Source: a marine gamma proteobacterium HTCC2148
Lineage (GTDB): Bacteria; Pseudomonadota; Gammaproteobacteria; Pseudomonadales; Halieaceae
DNA length: 64,000 nucleotides
Direction of reading: 5' to 3'
Assembly: GCA_000156295.1 (NCBI GenBank)
Contig: DS999226.1
Span: forward strand, 22,549 to 86,548
The position numbers were made by a program, and so were the translations under genes. The notes beneath the pieces are model-generated. The model was not told where the DNA came from. It did not search any database and saw only the letters and a list, made by a program, of their open reading frames with translations. This document shows positions 18,097-27,800 of this stretch, in pieces (positions within the stretch are counted from its first letter, which is position 1; each line of letters opens with the position of its first letter).

Positions 18097-19239
18097 ATGC
18101 CCTTAGCAACCTCGTCAGTCACCCGAGGCGCCCGACTAGCGTTCGCAGTAGCCGTGCTGTTTAGCCTTGCTGCCTGCAGTGATAGTAGAGATCGCGTCTC
18201 CACAGACACAAGTCCCGTACGCATGAACGAAGTGCAGTACCTGGGTACGCATAATAGCTACCACCTGCGTCTGCGCGATGATCTTTTCGCCCTGCTTGCC
18301 AATTTCGATGCAGAACTTGCGCTCACTCTCGACTACGAGCACGTTCCCCTGCAGGAGCAGTTTGGGGCTCAAGGCATCCGCCAAATCGAGCTGGATGTTT
18401 TTCACGACCCCGAAGGTGGCCTGTATGCCAACCACAACGCGCTCACACTCATCGGCGAAGATGTTGCCTCGGGTATCCCTGAGCTGGATGAGCCCGGCCT
18501 CAAGGTTCTGCACGTGCAGGAGGTCGATTATGAGACTACCTGTTACACCTTCAAGTCCTGCCTGATGGAAGTGAAGCAGTGGTCAGATGCAAATCCCGGG
18601 CATCTTCCCATTACGGTGTTAGTGGAAGCCAAGGATGCTGTTATTGAGGATCCAGGTATCGGTTTTGTTATCCCTCTACCGTTTGACGCCGCTGCCTTGG
18701 ACGGTATCGATGAGGAGATCCGTGCGATCTTCCCCGAGGATCGGCTGATAACGCCGGACTTCGTTCGCGGGGACGCTCAGTCGCTGGAAGCAGTCATCCT
18801 GAACGAGGGCTGGCCGCTACTGGAAGCGGTGCGTGGCCGGATAATGTTGGCGCTCGATAACGGTGGTGCCATCCGTGACCTCTATACCGAAGGGCACCCG
18901 GCGCTTGCTGGCAGGGTGATGTTTACGGATTCAGCGCCCGGCACACCGGAGGCCGCTTTTGCAAAGCGTAACGATCCAAGTGACTTTGAGGCCATTCAGG
19001 CGCTGGTCGCACAGGGATATATTGTGCGAACGCGCGCTGATGCAGATACTGTGCAGGCGCGCACTGGCGATACCACGCGCCGCGAAGAGGCACTTGAATC
19101 AGGCGCGCAGCTTGTCAGCACCGACTATCCGGTGCCGGACCCACGTTTTACGGATTACCAGGTGTCCATCCCTGGCGGATTTATCGCGCGCTGTAACCCG
19201 GTGAATGCCACCACGGAATGTGCTTCAGAAGATCTCTGA
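18097..19239 (+). CDS. Lipoprotein of the Ca2+-dependent phosphatidylinositol phospholipase C-like family
   Basis: The start ATG 18097 was preferred over ATG 18064 because AGGA lies eight bases upstream and it places the lipoprotein signal (FAVAVLFSLAAC) correctly. The mature part contains QYLGTHNSYHLRLRDD (first catalytic His), GIRQIELDVFHDPEGGLYANHN (metal-binding E/D and second His region) and a TIM-barrel continuation (LVEAKD; LDNGG), as in PLC-like phosphodiesterases. It ends with a Cys-containing tail. Role: probably cleavage of a glycerophospholipid or related phosphodiester in the periplasm; precise substrate unknown. It is a monocistronic unit between two IS6 remnants. Confidence 0.8.
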   Translation: MPLATSSVTRGARLAFAVAVLFSLAACSDSRDRVSTDTSPVRMNEVQYLGTHNSYHLRLRDDLFALLANFDAELALTLDYEHVPLQEQFGAQGIRQIELDVFHDPEGGLYANHNALTLIGEDVASGIPELDEPGLKVLHVQEVDYETTCYTFKSCLMEVKQWSDANPGHLPITVLVEAKDAVIEDPGIGFVIPLPFDAAALDGIDEEIRAIFPEDRLITPDFVRGDAQSLEAVILNEGWPLLEAVRGRIMLALDNGGAIRDLYTEGHPALAGRVMFTDSAPGTPEAAFAKRNDPSDFEAIQALVAQGYIVRTRADADTVQARTGDTTRREEALESGAQLVSTDYPVPDPRFTDYQVSIPGGFIARCNPVNATTECASEDL

Positions 19240-19250
19240 GCCCGGTTGCA

Positions 19251-19813
19251 TTACGCTAGGCGATTTAGCACCTGGCGGCGTGGGTTCTGTCGAATTAAGT
19301 GGTTGAGGCGAGGTAAGTCCATCCTGTGGCAATCAAACAACCGCCCTTCCACGCACTCCAAATGCTCTCGCGCTGAGCACGATCTTCCTGGTTTCACTGC
19401 CATGATTTCGCAATAGCGGCTTGAAGAACCGCTTGGCAGCATTCCCATCTCGCTTAGCCTGAAGGAACACATCAACCACTTCACCATACTGGTCAAAGGC
19501 TCTCCGGAGATAATGCTGCTTGCCGTTGCTTTTGACGGAGACTTCATCGATGTAGATGGTATCGCCGTAGCCACTGTGCTTCCGTTTCAAACGGCGGGTA
19601 TATATGGCCCCAAACTTAATACACCAGAGACGGATTGATTCTCTACTGACCGTGATACCTCGTTCTGCGAGTAGATCTTCGATATCTCGGTGGCTGTGGT
19701 TGAATTTATAGTAGAGCCAGACGGCATAGGAGATAATGTCGGGTGGAAATCTGTAGCGTTTGTAAATTCATCTGCCGACTCAAGCAATTTCGAGCGGTTA
19801 ACTTGGCGATACC
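19251..19813 (-). mobile_element. Internally deleted IS6-family element
   Basis: The end CGGTTAACTTGGCGATACC (19795-19813) is followed by a transposase frame: KRYRFPPDIISYAVWLYYKF, SHRDIEDLLAERG, IRLWCIKFGAIYTRRLKRKH, then the first DDE aspartate region GDTIYIDEVSVKSNGKQHYL and RAFDQYGEVVDVFLQAKRD. It stops matching after KPLLRNHGSETRKIVLSAR and joins the extreme C-terminal part (shared with 23820-23890). Compared with the 9415 copy, the start region has a two-base deletion that breaks the start codon frame. The second Asp and Glu of the catalytic triad are missing, so it is inactive. Confidence 0.82.
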
Positions 19814-19868
19814 GGCGTAAAGCAGGCCCACCTATCAGCACTGCCCTATCGTTGCCGGTTAAAGTGCT

Positions 19869-20906
19869 CTAATCATTCGTTACTTTAACCGTCATATCAG
19901 TTCCTGAAACAGGAACATATGCCCTCAAAATCGCATAGAAGGGCTTTCCGGTAGGAATGCCATTTACGCCGCTGCCATCAGGGCTTAAGGTCACCGTGTA
20001 GCTGCCATCTCCGTTAGGCTCTGATGAGTAGGTGGTTCTGTCGTAGATGTTTTGATCATTGGGAATAAGCAGCTTGTTGTCGGCCCCGTAGACGGTAATC
20101 GAATAGTAGCCGCTCTCTTCGGCGATTCCGGGCGGCACCGTTAACGTGTAAGTCCCATCGGCGGCAAATGGCTGACCAAATTCATCGGTTAAAATAGTCC
20201 CATATCTTACCGTGTCAGCGGGCGTACCTAACTGCCCAATCATAACCGCGCCTGCCGACGTAATATAACCAACATCGCCAGATTTATTGCCAAATGCGAT
20301 GTCAGGGTTAAGGTAGGGCAAGGAAGCCTTAATAATGGCCAAGCCTGAGGCTTCAATTTGAGGCGAAAAACGCTGAACATTTCGCGTCATGTCACCCCTG
20401 CCACCCTCCATCGTAATAGACGCACTCAATGCTCGAACTTCTTGCATATTGTCGATAACGACCATACGGGTAAGTGCAAGGCCCTGATCGGTCTCAAGTG
20501 TCACCACAGTAAAATCTCCGTCAGGTATATCTTGGTCTGGCCTCCTGATCAGAATGGGTTTGCTGGGGTTAACAATAACAGCAGGAACGTTGTGCTCCAT
20601 GTCAAAAATAGACACCGAGAAAAATTTATCATAAGCGGGGACGGCAATAATCGCTGGCGCGTCTGAGACGCTAAACCAGTTATAGCCGTAGTCTACCGTC
20701 GCTTGAGGGGTAACAACAGTGGCATCTGTTGGGTCGACTAGACCCGTGAAATGAAACTCCCCCTTGTTATTATCCTCCAACCAAGCATTCATCATTTTGG
20801 CTTGCTCTTGGTTGGGGTACTCACGTATGTAGTCTTCCATCGTATCGCCGGCAGATGCCGTACTTGCAAGCAACATCGTTAATAACACTAGGCCAATAAT
20901 TTTCAT
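19869..20906 (-). CDS. Exported DUF1254/DUF1214-family protein
   Basis: 345 residues; AAGGAG seven bases before ATG. A signal peptide (IIGLVLLTMLLASTASAG) is followed by a DUF1254-like half (TVDYGYNWFSVSDAPAIIAV, then FFSVSIFDMEHN) and a DUF1214-like half (ESGYYSITVYGADNKLLIPN, DGSYTVTLSPDG, GKPFYAILRAYVP). These paired beta-domains are widespread in proteobacteria with unknown biochemistry. It is a paralogue of the 14069 product in the second half only. It is bounded by an IS6 remnant downstream and a 0.57 kb gap upstream. Confidence 0.78.
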   Translation of the reverse strand: MKIIGLVLLTMLLASTASAGDTMEDYIREYPNQEQAKMMNAWLEDNNKGEFHFTGLVDPTDATVVTPQATVDYGYNWFSVSDAPAIIAVPAYDKFFSVSIFDMEHNVPAVIVNPSKPILIRRPDQDIPDGDFTVVTLETDQGLALTRMVVIDNMQEVRALSASITMEGGRGDMTRNVQRFSPQIEASGLAIIKASLPYLNPDIAFGNKSGDVGYITSAGAVMIGQLGTPADTVRYGTILTDEFGQPFAADGTYTLTVPPGIAEESGYYSITVYGADNKLLIPNDQNIYDRTTYSSEPNGDGSYTVTLSPDGSGVNGIPTGKPFYAILRAYVPVSGTDMTVKVTND

Positions 20907-21474
20907 CCGCTTCTCCTTCGTTACTACTAATGATGAAGGATGTAACGATCACTGCGGTTAGTCAATAAGCAAAACTGGATTCAATGAATCAGAACCCTTG
21001 TCTAGCGCGATACATCGATACAATTCATTAGCTTAATCCGCTCAAAGGCGGTTTTCCTCATATTGCGTCGGTCCCAAGCGTTCTACTTATCTAATGCAAC
21101 GCTAACTAATCTATTTATTTCTCTCGCCCGAAGATCTGTCTCAGCGAATTTTTCAGCGCGCTCGCCCCAGGGCTTCACCACGAGCTCCAACTTAACTACT
21201 TGAGTCGGTGAGTGCGTTGGAGGCTGATCGAGATGGCTAACGCTTTGGGAGAAAGTTAACTTGTAAGTACCCTAATTTTCGTAGTCTTGTCCGACAACCT
21301 GAAATTAAATTGCCAGTATCTCCTTGAGGATTTGATCTATAAGAATAAAAAACTTACTGACTGTTGTTGATAAAAGCGTAGTATTAAACCCTGCACTGGA
21401 GTTTAGCTTTCCTGATATCAGGAACAGCGATAAGGCAGCAAACCTTAAAATCAAGTTATCTAGCGAGGCAACAC
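20907..21474. other. Interval with an open-frame fragment and an IS6-like end
   Basis: GTTAACTTGTAAGTACCC (21253-21270) matches the IS6-like end. Immediately inside, on the minus strand from about 21265 down to TAG 21085-21083, runs an open frame without start (pieces HSPTQVVKLELVVKPWGERA and LRAREINRLVSVALDK). It looks like the C-terminus of a lost gene, family not recognised. The rest is AT-rich and probably the promoter region of the 21475 gene. Confidence 0.4.
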
Positions 21475-21891
21475 ATGTCTATAAAAATAGTAACGGCTGC
21501 AGTATTTACGATTGTTTTATCAGCCACAGCCTTGGCAGACGGGCACAATCAATCCGATATCCGAGAGTCGAAATCAGGCAACCCTATGATTGCGCTTCAT
21601 CCCGCTTCCAACCAGGCAGCCGCGAAAGCGTATTACGAAGCAGTAGAAAAAAATGTTTTCAATGGCGCCATCCCGTTAAAGCATGCTCAATTAGCTGCTA
21701 TTTCAGCGTCGGTGGCAGCTAAATGCCTCTACTGTATACCGGCCCATACCGCAATGGCTAAGGCGGCTGGTGCCACGGAGGAAGAAATTAAAACTGCAGT
21801 AGCTATAGCAGCTGATGTAGCGCTGAACAGCAGCATGCTGTACGGGAATCAATTTGATATGGACGAGTTTATGGAGATGTTCCCACAGTAA
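21475..21891 (+). CDS. Exported carboxymuconolactone decarboxylase-like (AhpD-fold) protein
   Basis: 138 residues; GAGG six bases before ATG. After a signal peptide (VTAAVFTIVLSATALADG) comes one CMD domain with the redox motif C84-L-Y-C87-I-P-A-H91 (CxxCxxxH), as in AhpD-type disulfide reductases/peroxidases, within helices KHAQLAAISASVAAK and TEEEIKTAVAIAADV. The export signal is unusual for this mainly cytoplasmic family and suggests a periplasmic thiol function. It is monocistronic. Confidence 0.83.
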   Translation: MSIKIVTAAVFTIVLSATALADGHNQSDIRESKSGNPMIALHPASNQAAAKAYYEAVEKNVFNGAIPLKHAQLAAISASVAAKCLYCIPAHTAMAKAAGATEEEIKTAVAIAADVALNSSMLYGNQFDMDEFMEMFPQ

Positions 21892-22205
21892 TTCGGAATC
21901 TTGCGTTAGATGACATTTGAGTGGCCACTCCTGATTAAAATGCGGCAAGTGCCGTATACATGGTTTAAAAACGTTGCCACGCGTGCGGCGAAAGCAATAA
22001 CCTTGGTCGGCTTTAAGCTCCGGCCATGATTAATCGTTTCACCGTCAACCTGACGCGCATAGGGGTTGTGCGCCTACTGTGAAAAAATAAGCCATAAACT
22101 CAGGCGGGTGGGGTTTGAAAAGTTCGCACCCCTAGTCCTGCAATCGTAAACGCTGGCGTGGGCTACTGCGAGCGCCAGATTCATCAAGCGCTCCTTTTGC
22201 AGCGT
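21892..22205. other. Intergenic region between convergent genes
   Basis: 314 bases; nothing recognised. GCGCATAGGGGTTGTGCGC (22057-22075) forms a short hairpin that could serve as a terminator, without a T-tract. Confidence 0.3.
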
Positions 22206-22640
22206 TCAGTCGCTTGCGATTTCCGAAACTGAAAACTTCATCGTTTTCGCAACGAAGTCGACAACCCCGGTGGCTACATTCAACTTCCCGTCTGAGACAT
22301 TATCAAAGGAGTAAAGCTTAAATACGCTGCCTTGCTTCTTGTAGATGCCTCGCAATGTTGCCGTGTTTACTTCCTCGCCATTTTGAGTCCACGCAAAACC
22401 GGTAAACTCTCCTTGGGACTGCATTCCCAGTTTATCTGTAAACTCATAGGACAAATACACTCTGCCATAGTCGCCAGCCTCGCCAGACGCAGATACTTCA
22501 TACGTTTGTCCCGCATCCCGCGTGAATGTGGAGTCAATCTGAAATACCCCTTCAAACGCATTTTCGCCAAATGCCAAATCCTGTGCCTGCGATGTGATTG
22601 CTACTGTGAAAGAGAGCACTGCAATAATTAACTTAATCAT
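22206..22640 (-). CDS. Small exported protein of unknown function
   Basis: 144 residues; GAGGAA six bases before ATG. Cleavable signal (LIIAVLSFTVAITSQAQ) then a beta-rich, acidic mature protein (about 124 residues, EVSASGEAGDYGRVYLSYEF) without cysteines. No family recognised; the extracellular lipocalin-like size and alternating pattern are only suggestive. It precedes nothing but a long gap; the next minus-strand gene upstream (22692) may be in the same unit, 51 bases away. Confidence 0.65.
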   Translation of the reverse strand: MIKLIIAVLSFTVAITSQAQDLAFGENAFEGVFQIDSTFTRDAGQTYEVSASGEAGDYGRVYLSYEFTDKLGMQSQGEFTGFAWTQNGEEVNTATLRGIYKKQGSVFKLYSFDNVSDGKLNVATGVVDFVAKTMKFSVSEIASD

Positions 22641-22691
22641 CTTAATTTCCTCGCTCGTGGTCTTTTAGTTTATTGAACTACCTTTTTTCCA

Positions 22692-23384
22692 TCACGCCTG
22701 AATTACATTGCAAACCATGGTGTAAGCATGTTCGTACTCGCGTATTTTTGCGAATTTTTTCAGGTGTTTTTGTGCCCATTTTGAGCTTCTAGCATCGATA
22801 AATGCACCCAGCCTCTCAGGCGTGGGAGCCTGAATAGAAGCCATGACTTTGCCAGCATGTTCGCCGGTATCTATCCCATAAGCTACCATCGCTACATCTT
22901 CAAAACCGTTTTCCACTGCTGCTGCTTTAAACGCATTAAGCTCGCTCACATATTCTGCGGGACTGTCAGTGTCGACGATGATATTCCAGTTTGCAAAAGA
23001 CTGCCCGATCTCGAAATTTGGTTCAGTTGGATTCATAATAGTGTAGCTGTCGACAAGGCGCACTGTTCGCTCTGTCTGCAATTTTCCGATCTCACTTATG
23101 ACAGTTGCGTTAGTCATGGGCGCTGTCGCACTGGCAAAACCGACTTCTGCGCTTGGAAATAAATAGTATAAAAATAGATCGCCCGGCTGCTCAAACCCAG
23201 CCGTCGGTATACAAACGCCAGCAGTTGTTGAACTGATGGCTTCGCCAATAGCTGGGCCGCTTTTGCCTGCCCAATCTACATAAGCCGCCGGATTCTGGGC
23301 GTTGACTGTAAATACAGACATTGAGGGTGCGGCGCTCAACGACACAGGTAACGACATAAGGATTGCTGTAATTATATTTTTCAT
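22692..23384 (-). CDS. Exported protein of unknown function
   Basis: Start at ATG 23384 (MKNIITAILMSLPVSLSA signal) with AGGAG upstream; the longer ORF beginning at 23447 lacks a ribosome site and would bury the signal. 230 residues. The mature part has two similar halves of about 100 residues: SMSVFTVNAQNPAAYVDWAG with SAEVGFASATAP, and WNIIVDTDSPAEYVSELNAF with MASIQAPTPERL. This suggests two alpha/beta dimeric-barrel-like (ferredoxin-type) repeats. Two cysteines (GVCIP, MVCNV). Function unknown; upstream neighbour of the 22206 gene in the same direction. Confidence 0.65.
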   Translation of the reverse strand: MKNIITAILMSLPVSLSAAPSMSVFTVNAQNPAAYVDWAGKSGPAIGEAISSTTAGVCIPTAGFEQPGDLFLYYLFPSAEVGFASATAPMTNATVISEIGKLQTERTVRLVDSYTIMNPTEPNFEIGQSFANWNIIVDTDSPAEYVSELNAFKAAAVENGFEDVAMVAYGIDTGEHAGKVMASIQAPTPERLGAFIDARSSKWAQKHLKKFAKIREYEHAYTMVCNVIQA

Positions 23385-23814
23385 TGTTACGGTTACTCCT
23401 GAAAGTTTGTGTTGACTAACGACTAGGGCCACCTTTTCAAAATACAATTATTACTGCGGCGGCAGCCTAGTATGAAGACCTTCATTTTCACTTTCGTGTT
23501 AAGCGAATGAACTGCCCACAAAAATCAGTTTAAAACGGTTGTAATGAATATAGCTATTAATTTCTGAGCGCTTGCCGTCAGACCCTATGGTGCCAACTCG
23601 GTCTTTTTTTAAGAGACACTTTTTTGATAAGACCCTACCTAGACGTCTCCACATCAGGATCGGCAGGGACATTGATAAACTCGGGCTACGTAAGTGCTCA
23701 ATTCTCGGTGCGAGTTCGGTTTTCGATTGCAAATTGCACTTTATACTTATCGTTGCGCAGACCAAGGCTGACTCAGAGCCCGCAAAGACTCAGAAAACGT
23801 TCTGCCAAATTGAG

Positions 23815-24025
23815 TGATTGAGGCGAGGTAAGTCCATCCTGTGGCAATCAAGCAACCGCCCTTTCCCACTCTACGAAAGCTCTCGCGCTGAGCACCAAAA
23901 AATCGCTGTCCCTGCATGCCCGACTTGAACTTGCGCATACCTCTTTGGCTGATCCCGGTCGCCTCGTGCGATTGCTCTGCCCGATTATTCTCATACTGCT
24001 GCGTACTCTCGTTTAGAATTAAGAC
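23815..24025 (-). mobile_element. C-terminal remnant of an IS6-family transposase
   Basis: The minus frame reads LNESTQQYENNRAEQSHEAT, then ISQRGMRKFKSGMQGQRFF, the conserved C-terminal segment (ENNRAExSHxxTRxRERxMRxFKS) of IS6 transposases including the DDE glutamate region. The last 70 bases (23815-23890) are nearly identical to 19289-19365 of the other copy. No N-terminal part is present here. Confidence 0.75.
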
Positions 24026-24460
24026 AGCAGAAATGACAAGCCAAACACGATGAACAGAGTGTTGAAATCAATCAGCGCCAACTGCCTCTAAAATTCTGCA
24101 AAACCCCTTTTTACTGATACGTAGAAGTCTTCGTGGGCGGACACGGGCACTTCCGGCCTACGTCAGCCTCAAGGGGCAAGATATTCACTTTCCCTTCCGC
24201 GCACACGACTGATACGCAGGCACTGTGAGGCTTCCAACGATAGACGACGGCGCATTTACTGACGAAAATTTGCGAGCTTTGTCCAATTTTGAGAACCAGT
24301 TGGCAACCATTATTTGTTTTTCGTTGCAATATATGAAAACATCGAATCAATGTTTTAATATTGCGTTCATAGCAGTTGCACCGTCGAAGCGGCTAAAGCC
24401 CTGAGGGGGATCGAGGAGAATTAAAGGTAGGATCGTCTGGAGACTAATGCTAGCAATCTA
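24026..24460. other. Gene-poor interval
   Basis: No convincing gene in 435 bases. Short open frames here have no ribosome site or family resemblance. Confidence 0.4.
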
Positions 24461-24766
24461 ATGGTGACCAGACCTCCTAGTGTAGGCTACGTCAACCAAG
24501 GCTGGACCAGCCTCCGCACCTCCGGCAACGCAATTTATGACAAAAAGAATGGGCTTTTTTCGCCCAAGGTAGGACGGCAGCAGGGCTTTACTTTGATAGA
24601 GCTGATGGCCGTCATCGTAGTGCTGATTGTTATGTTAACGGCCGCTGTGCCAGAGTATCAGAGCCTGAGTCTCAATGATTGATTGCTCGGCGAATCTTAT
24701 TCTTTGCATGCCGCACTCAGTAATGCCCGGTCTGAGGTCATGACCAGGCGCGCTACGAAGCAATGA
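24461..24766 (+). pseudogene. FimT/GspH-like minor pseudopilin, broken
   Basis: Frame contains the prepilin peptidase site and helix RQQGFTLIELMAVIVVLIVM followed by LTAAVPEYQSLSLND, then an in-frame TGA (24680-24682). Beyond it the same frame continues LLGESYSLHAALSNARSEVM and TRRATKQ before a second TGA (24764-24766). The post-stop part matches the FimT/GspH pattern (L..ALxxARSEAxxR), so one nonsense change split the gene and the C-terminal beta domain is missing. The start at 24461 is uncertain. It is far from the pilus operon at 59-64 kb. Confidence 0.7.
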
Positions 24767-24865
24767 AGCAGACACGCTCTGTATTTGATCTACAGGGTTG
24801 TAACGAGCACGGAAGTAAACTTACGCGAACTAGGAGGGTATTACTCATTTCAGTAAGGAAAAGTG

Positions 24866-27800
24866 ATGAAATTTGGCAAATTTATGTTTTTCAGCATTGG
24901 TGCATTCATATCATTGACCGCCAATGCGGAGACCATTGTTGACGTTCCCAACAAAATAGAGGCGCTAGGACTGGGAATTTATGCGCCCCTAGACGGCGGT
25001 AATGGGAAAATTGAGGGAAGCGAAAAAGAGGGGGATAAACGCGGCGGCAATGGTGCGATCGTCATGTCCCTAAAGAAATGCACTACGGGAGAAGATAATC
25101 GCTGCCAACGTTCACGGTCTGCGGTTGCCTATGATATTGGCGATCCAGAAAAGGCTCAACTGAGTGATCTAGGAATCATCAGCTACGATTACTATACGGA
25201 TGACTTGCAAGGCAAAGACACTGCATTCAAATTCTACTGCAACAACAACACATTGATTACCGCGAACCATGATGCGCAAGTAACCGGCAACTGGACAACT
25301 CGGACGGTGGACCTTGCTACAGCCACCTTCTACCGGTCAATTAAGAATGCAGACGGTATTTACGAACCCAGAACTCAGACGCTTGCTGAGTGGGCAGGCG
25401 ACGAAGATTGGTGCTCGGGCATCTTTAAAGTTACTGCGATGCAAATAGGCGCGGGTGACAAAGAAGGCATCGGGGCAGATGCGCAAGTATACCTCGATTA
25501 CCTCGATTTTGGCGGCAAAGTGGGCGTTGGAAACAGCGTCCAGCCGGGCGAGGTCTACAATTTTGAATACCCAGCGGTCGAGTCACCGCCAACCGTAGAG
25601 ACCATCATCGTTGACTCAGCAGATAAGGGGTGGGCGATAGCCGGTTGGTCGAAGCCCCTACCGCGCCCCATAGTCGGCATTGCAGACAAAAATGGCGGCG
25701 CCACCACCTCACTAGATTTAAGCCTCGATGGCGGCATTGAAGGAGGCCGAGTGGCGGTTACATTAACGCCGGAAAAGTTCCCCGATGGTATTCAGGTTTT
25801 AGGTGACCTAAAAAGTCTGAGTTGGTTTGCTCATCACGATCGCGAATTTGGCTATCCAAAAGTCTCGGTCGTCATAAACTGTCCGACAGACGGCGCTTGT
25901 GGAACCAGTGGCCATGAAGATATCTATTTTTCACCGCGCAACCAAGGTCTTGTGGAAAATGTTTGGGGCAAGGTTGAGGTGGACTTCGAAGGTAGCCTAT
26001 TTCGTAATAATAGCGGGCTTGGTAATGGGGATCCCGTAGACCTCACCCTTGACCAATGGATTCAGGAATACCCCAATGCCGAGATTCATAGAATCCAGTG
26101 GACCTACGGCTCGAGTGGCAGCACCACTCCCTCCGAGGGCATTGTGTCTTATATTGACCACCTCGAGATTAACAGCACGACCTACGACTTTGAAGGTGAG
26201 CTTACAAAGGCGCCACAAAGTCCGGCGAACCTGAAGGCGACCCCGGGCGATGAGTCGGTGAGCGTTGCCTTTACGCCCGGTGCGGATGATGGCGCTGCGA
26301 TAACGGACTATGAATGTCGGTTGGACATCGTCGGTGGTGCTAGAGGCGATGACTATTTTTCTTGCGGCGCGGCCGTTTCACCCTCTATTTCTGAGCCGGA
26401 GAAGATTGAGCTCGACGGCTTAGACAACGGCATTGACTATAACTTGCGCCTGCGCTCGGTGAACAATCAGGGGACCAAGAGTGGCGAAAGTGAGGTCATG
26501 TTTGCGCCCAGGGCGCCCGCGACTTCGGATGATGTCACCGTAAATTCCCCAGACCAGGGATTTTACCTCTCTGGGTGGACCTCGAGTTACGCACAAACTA
26601 GAGATCCCGCGGGGGACGGCGAAGCGCCGGGAACGGCGAGCCTCAATGCTGGCCTTGCAGGAGAGGGTGGCGATCGTTGGGGATTAATGATCAAGCCTGA
26701 GAGTATTTCTGAGCGCAAGGTTACCCGCCTGTATGACTTAACGAGTCTGAGCTTTCGTTACCAAACCGATGACTTACGCAATTACCCACGGCTTGGTATA
26801 AGGCTGGTAGGCAATGGAGATTTAGGCAATGGACTGGTTGAAGAGGACGTTATTCAGCTGAACGTTGCTATGGATAAAGCGCCTCAAACTACGCCAGGGA
26901 CCTGGAACACGTTCACAGTGGATTTTGACAAGACGCTATTCCGCCGCGCAAGTGATGGCTGGCTTTTAACGTTGCAGGAATGGATTGATAAAAAAGGTAA
27001 CAGGGAGATTTTTCTCTTTCGCTGGCAAACGGGTAATGGAAATGAGCAAATTGCGACGACACAAGAAACGTACATCGATTTTATTGAAATCAATGGTTTA
27101 ACGCATAACTTTGAGGTAGCAAAGCTTGAGGTACGGCCTGATGCGCCAACGATTACCGGAATTACCCCCGGGGACGGCAGTGCGGTGGTGAGCTTTACTG
27201 CGGGAGCTGACAACGGTACAACGATTAACCGATACCAGTATCAAGTTAATAAAGAGGGATGGGTAAAGTCTACAAATGGGACTGCTTCACCTATTACCAT
27301 CACGGGCCTGACAAATGGCGTGCCAGTCGACATAAAAATTAGGGCCTTTGCTTCGGTGGAGTCTCCACCAAATGTGGCGTCATTGCCAAGTAATACGGTC
27401 TCGGTGACGCCAGCGGGTCTGCCGTTGCCGCCATTGGCCTTAAGCGCTTCAGGCGGTGATCAGCTTGCGGTGGTGGATTTCAATGCTGCGGGAACGGCTA
27501 ACGGCGCGGAGATCTCGAACTATCAGGTTAGCGTTAATGGCGCCGGCTATGTGGCGCTTAGCCCTGCCCAAACGTCGAGCCCAGTGACGGTTACAGGCCT
27601 GACTAATGGCCAAACCAGTACACTCAGCTTGAAAACAGTCACGAGTGTGGGTGCAAGCGCCGCTTCTGCTGCAGTCAGTGTGGCGCTCTCACCTCCTTCA
27701 TCTGGAGGCGGTTCGCCTGAAACTGAGGCGACAGTCCCTGACGCTCCCGTTATTGGCACCATCACTACGACCAGCGATGATGGGTCCGCGACGATTGCGT

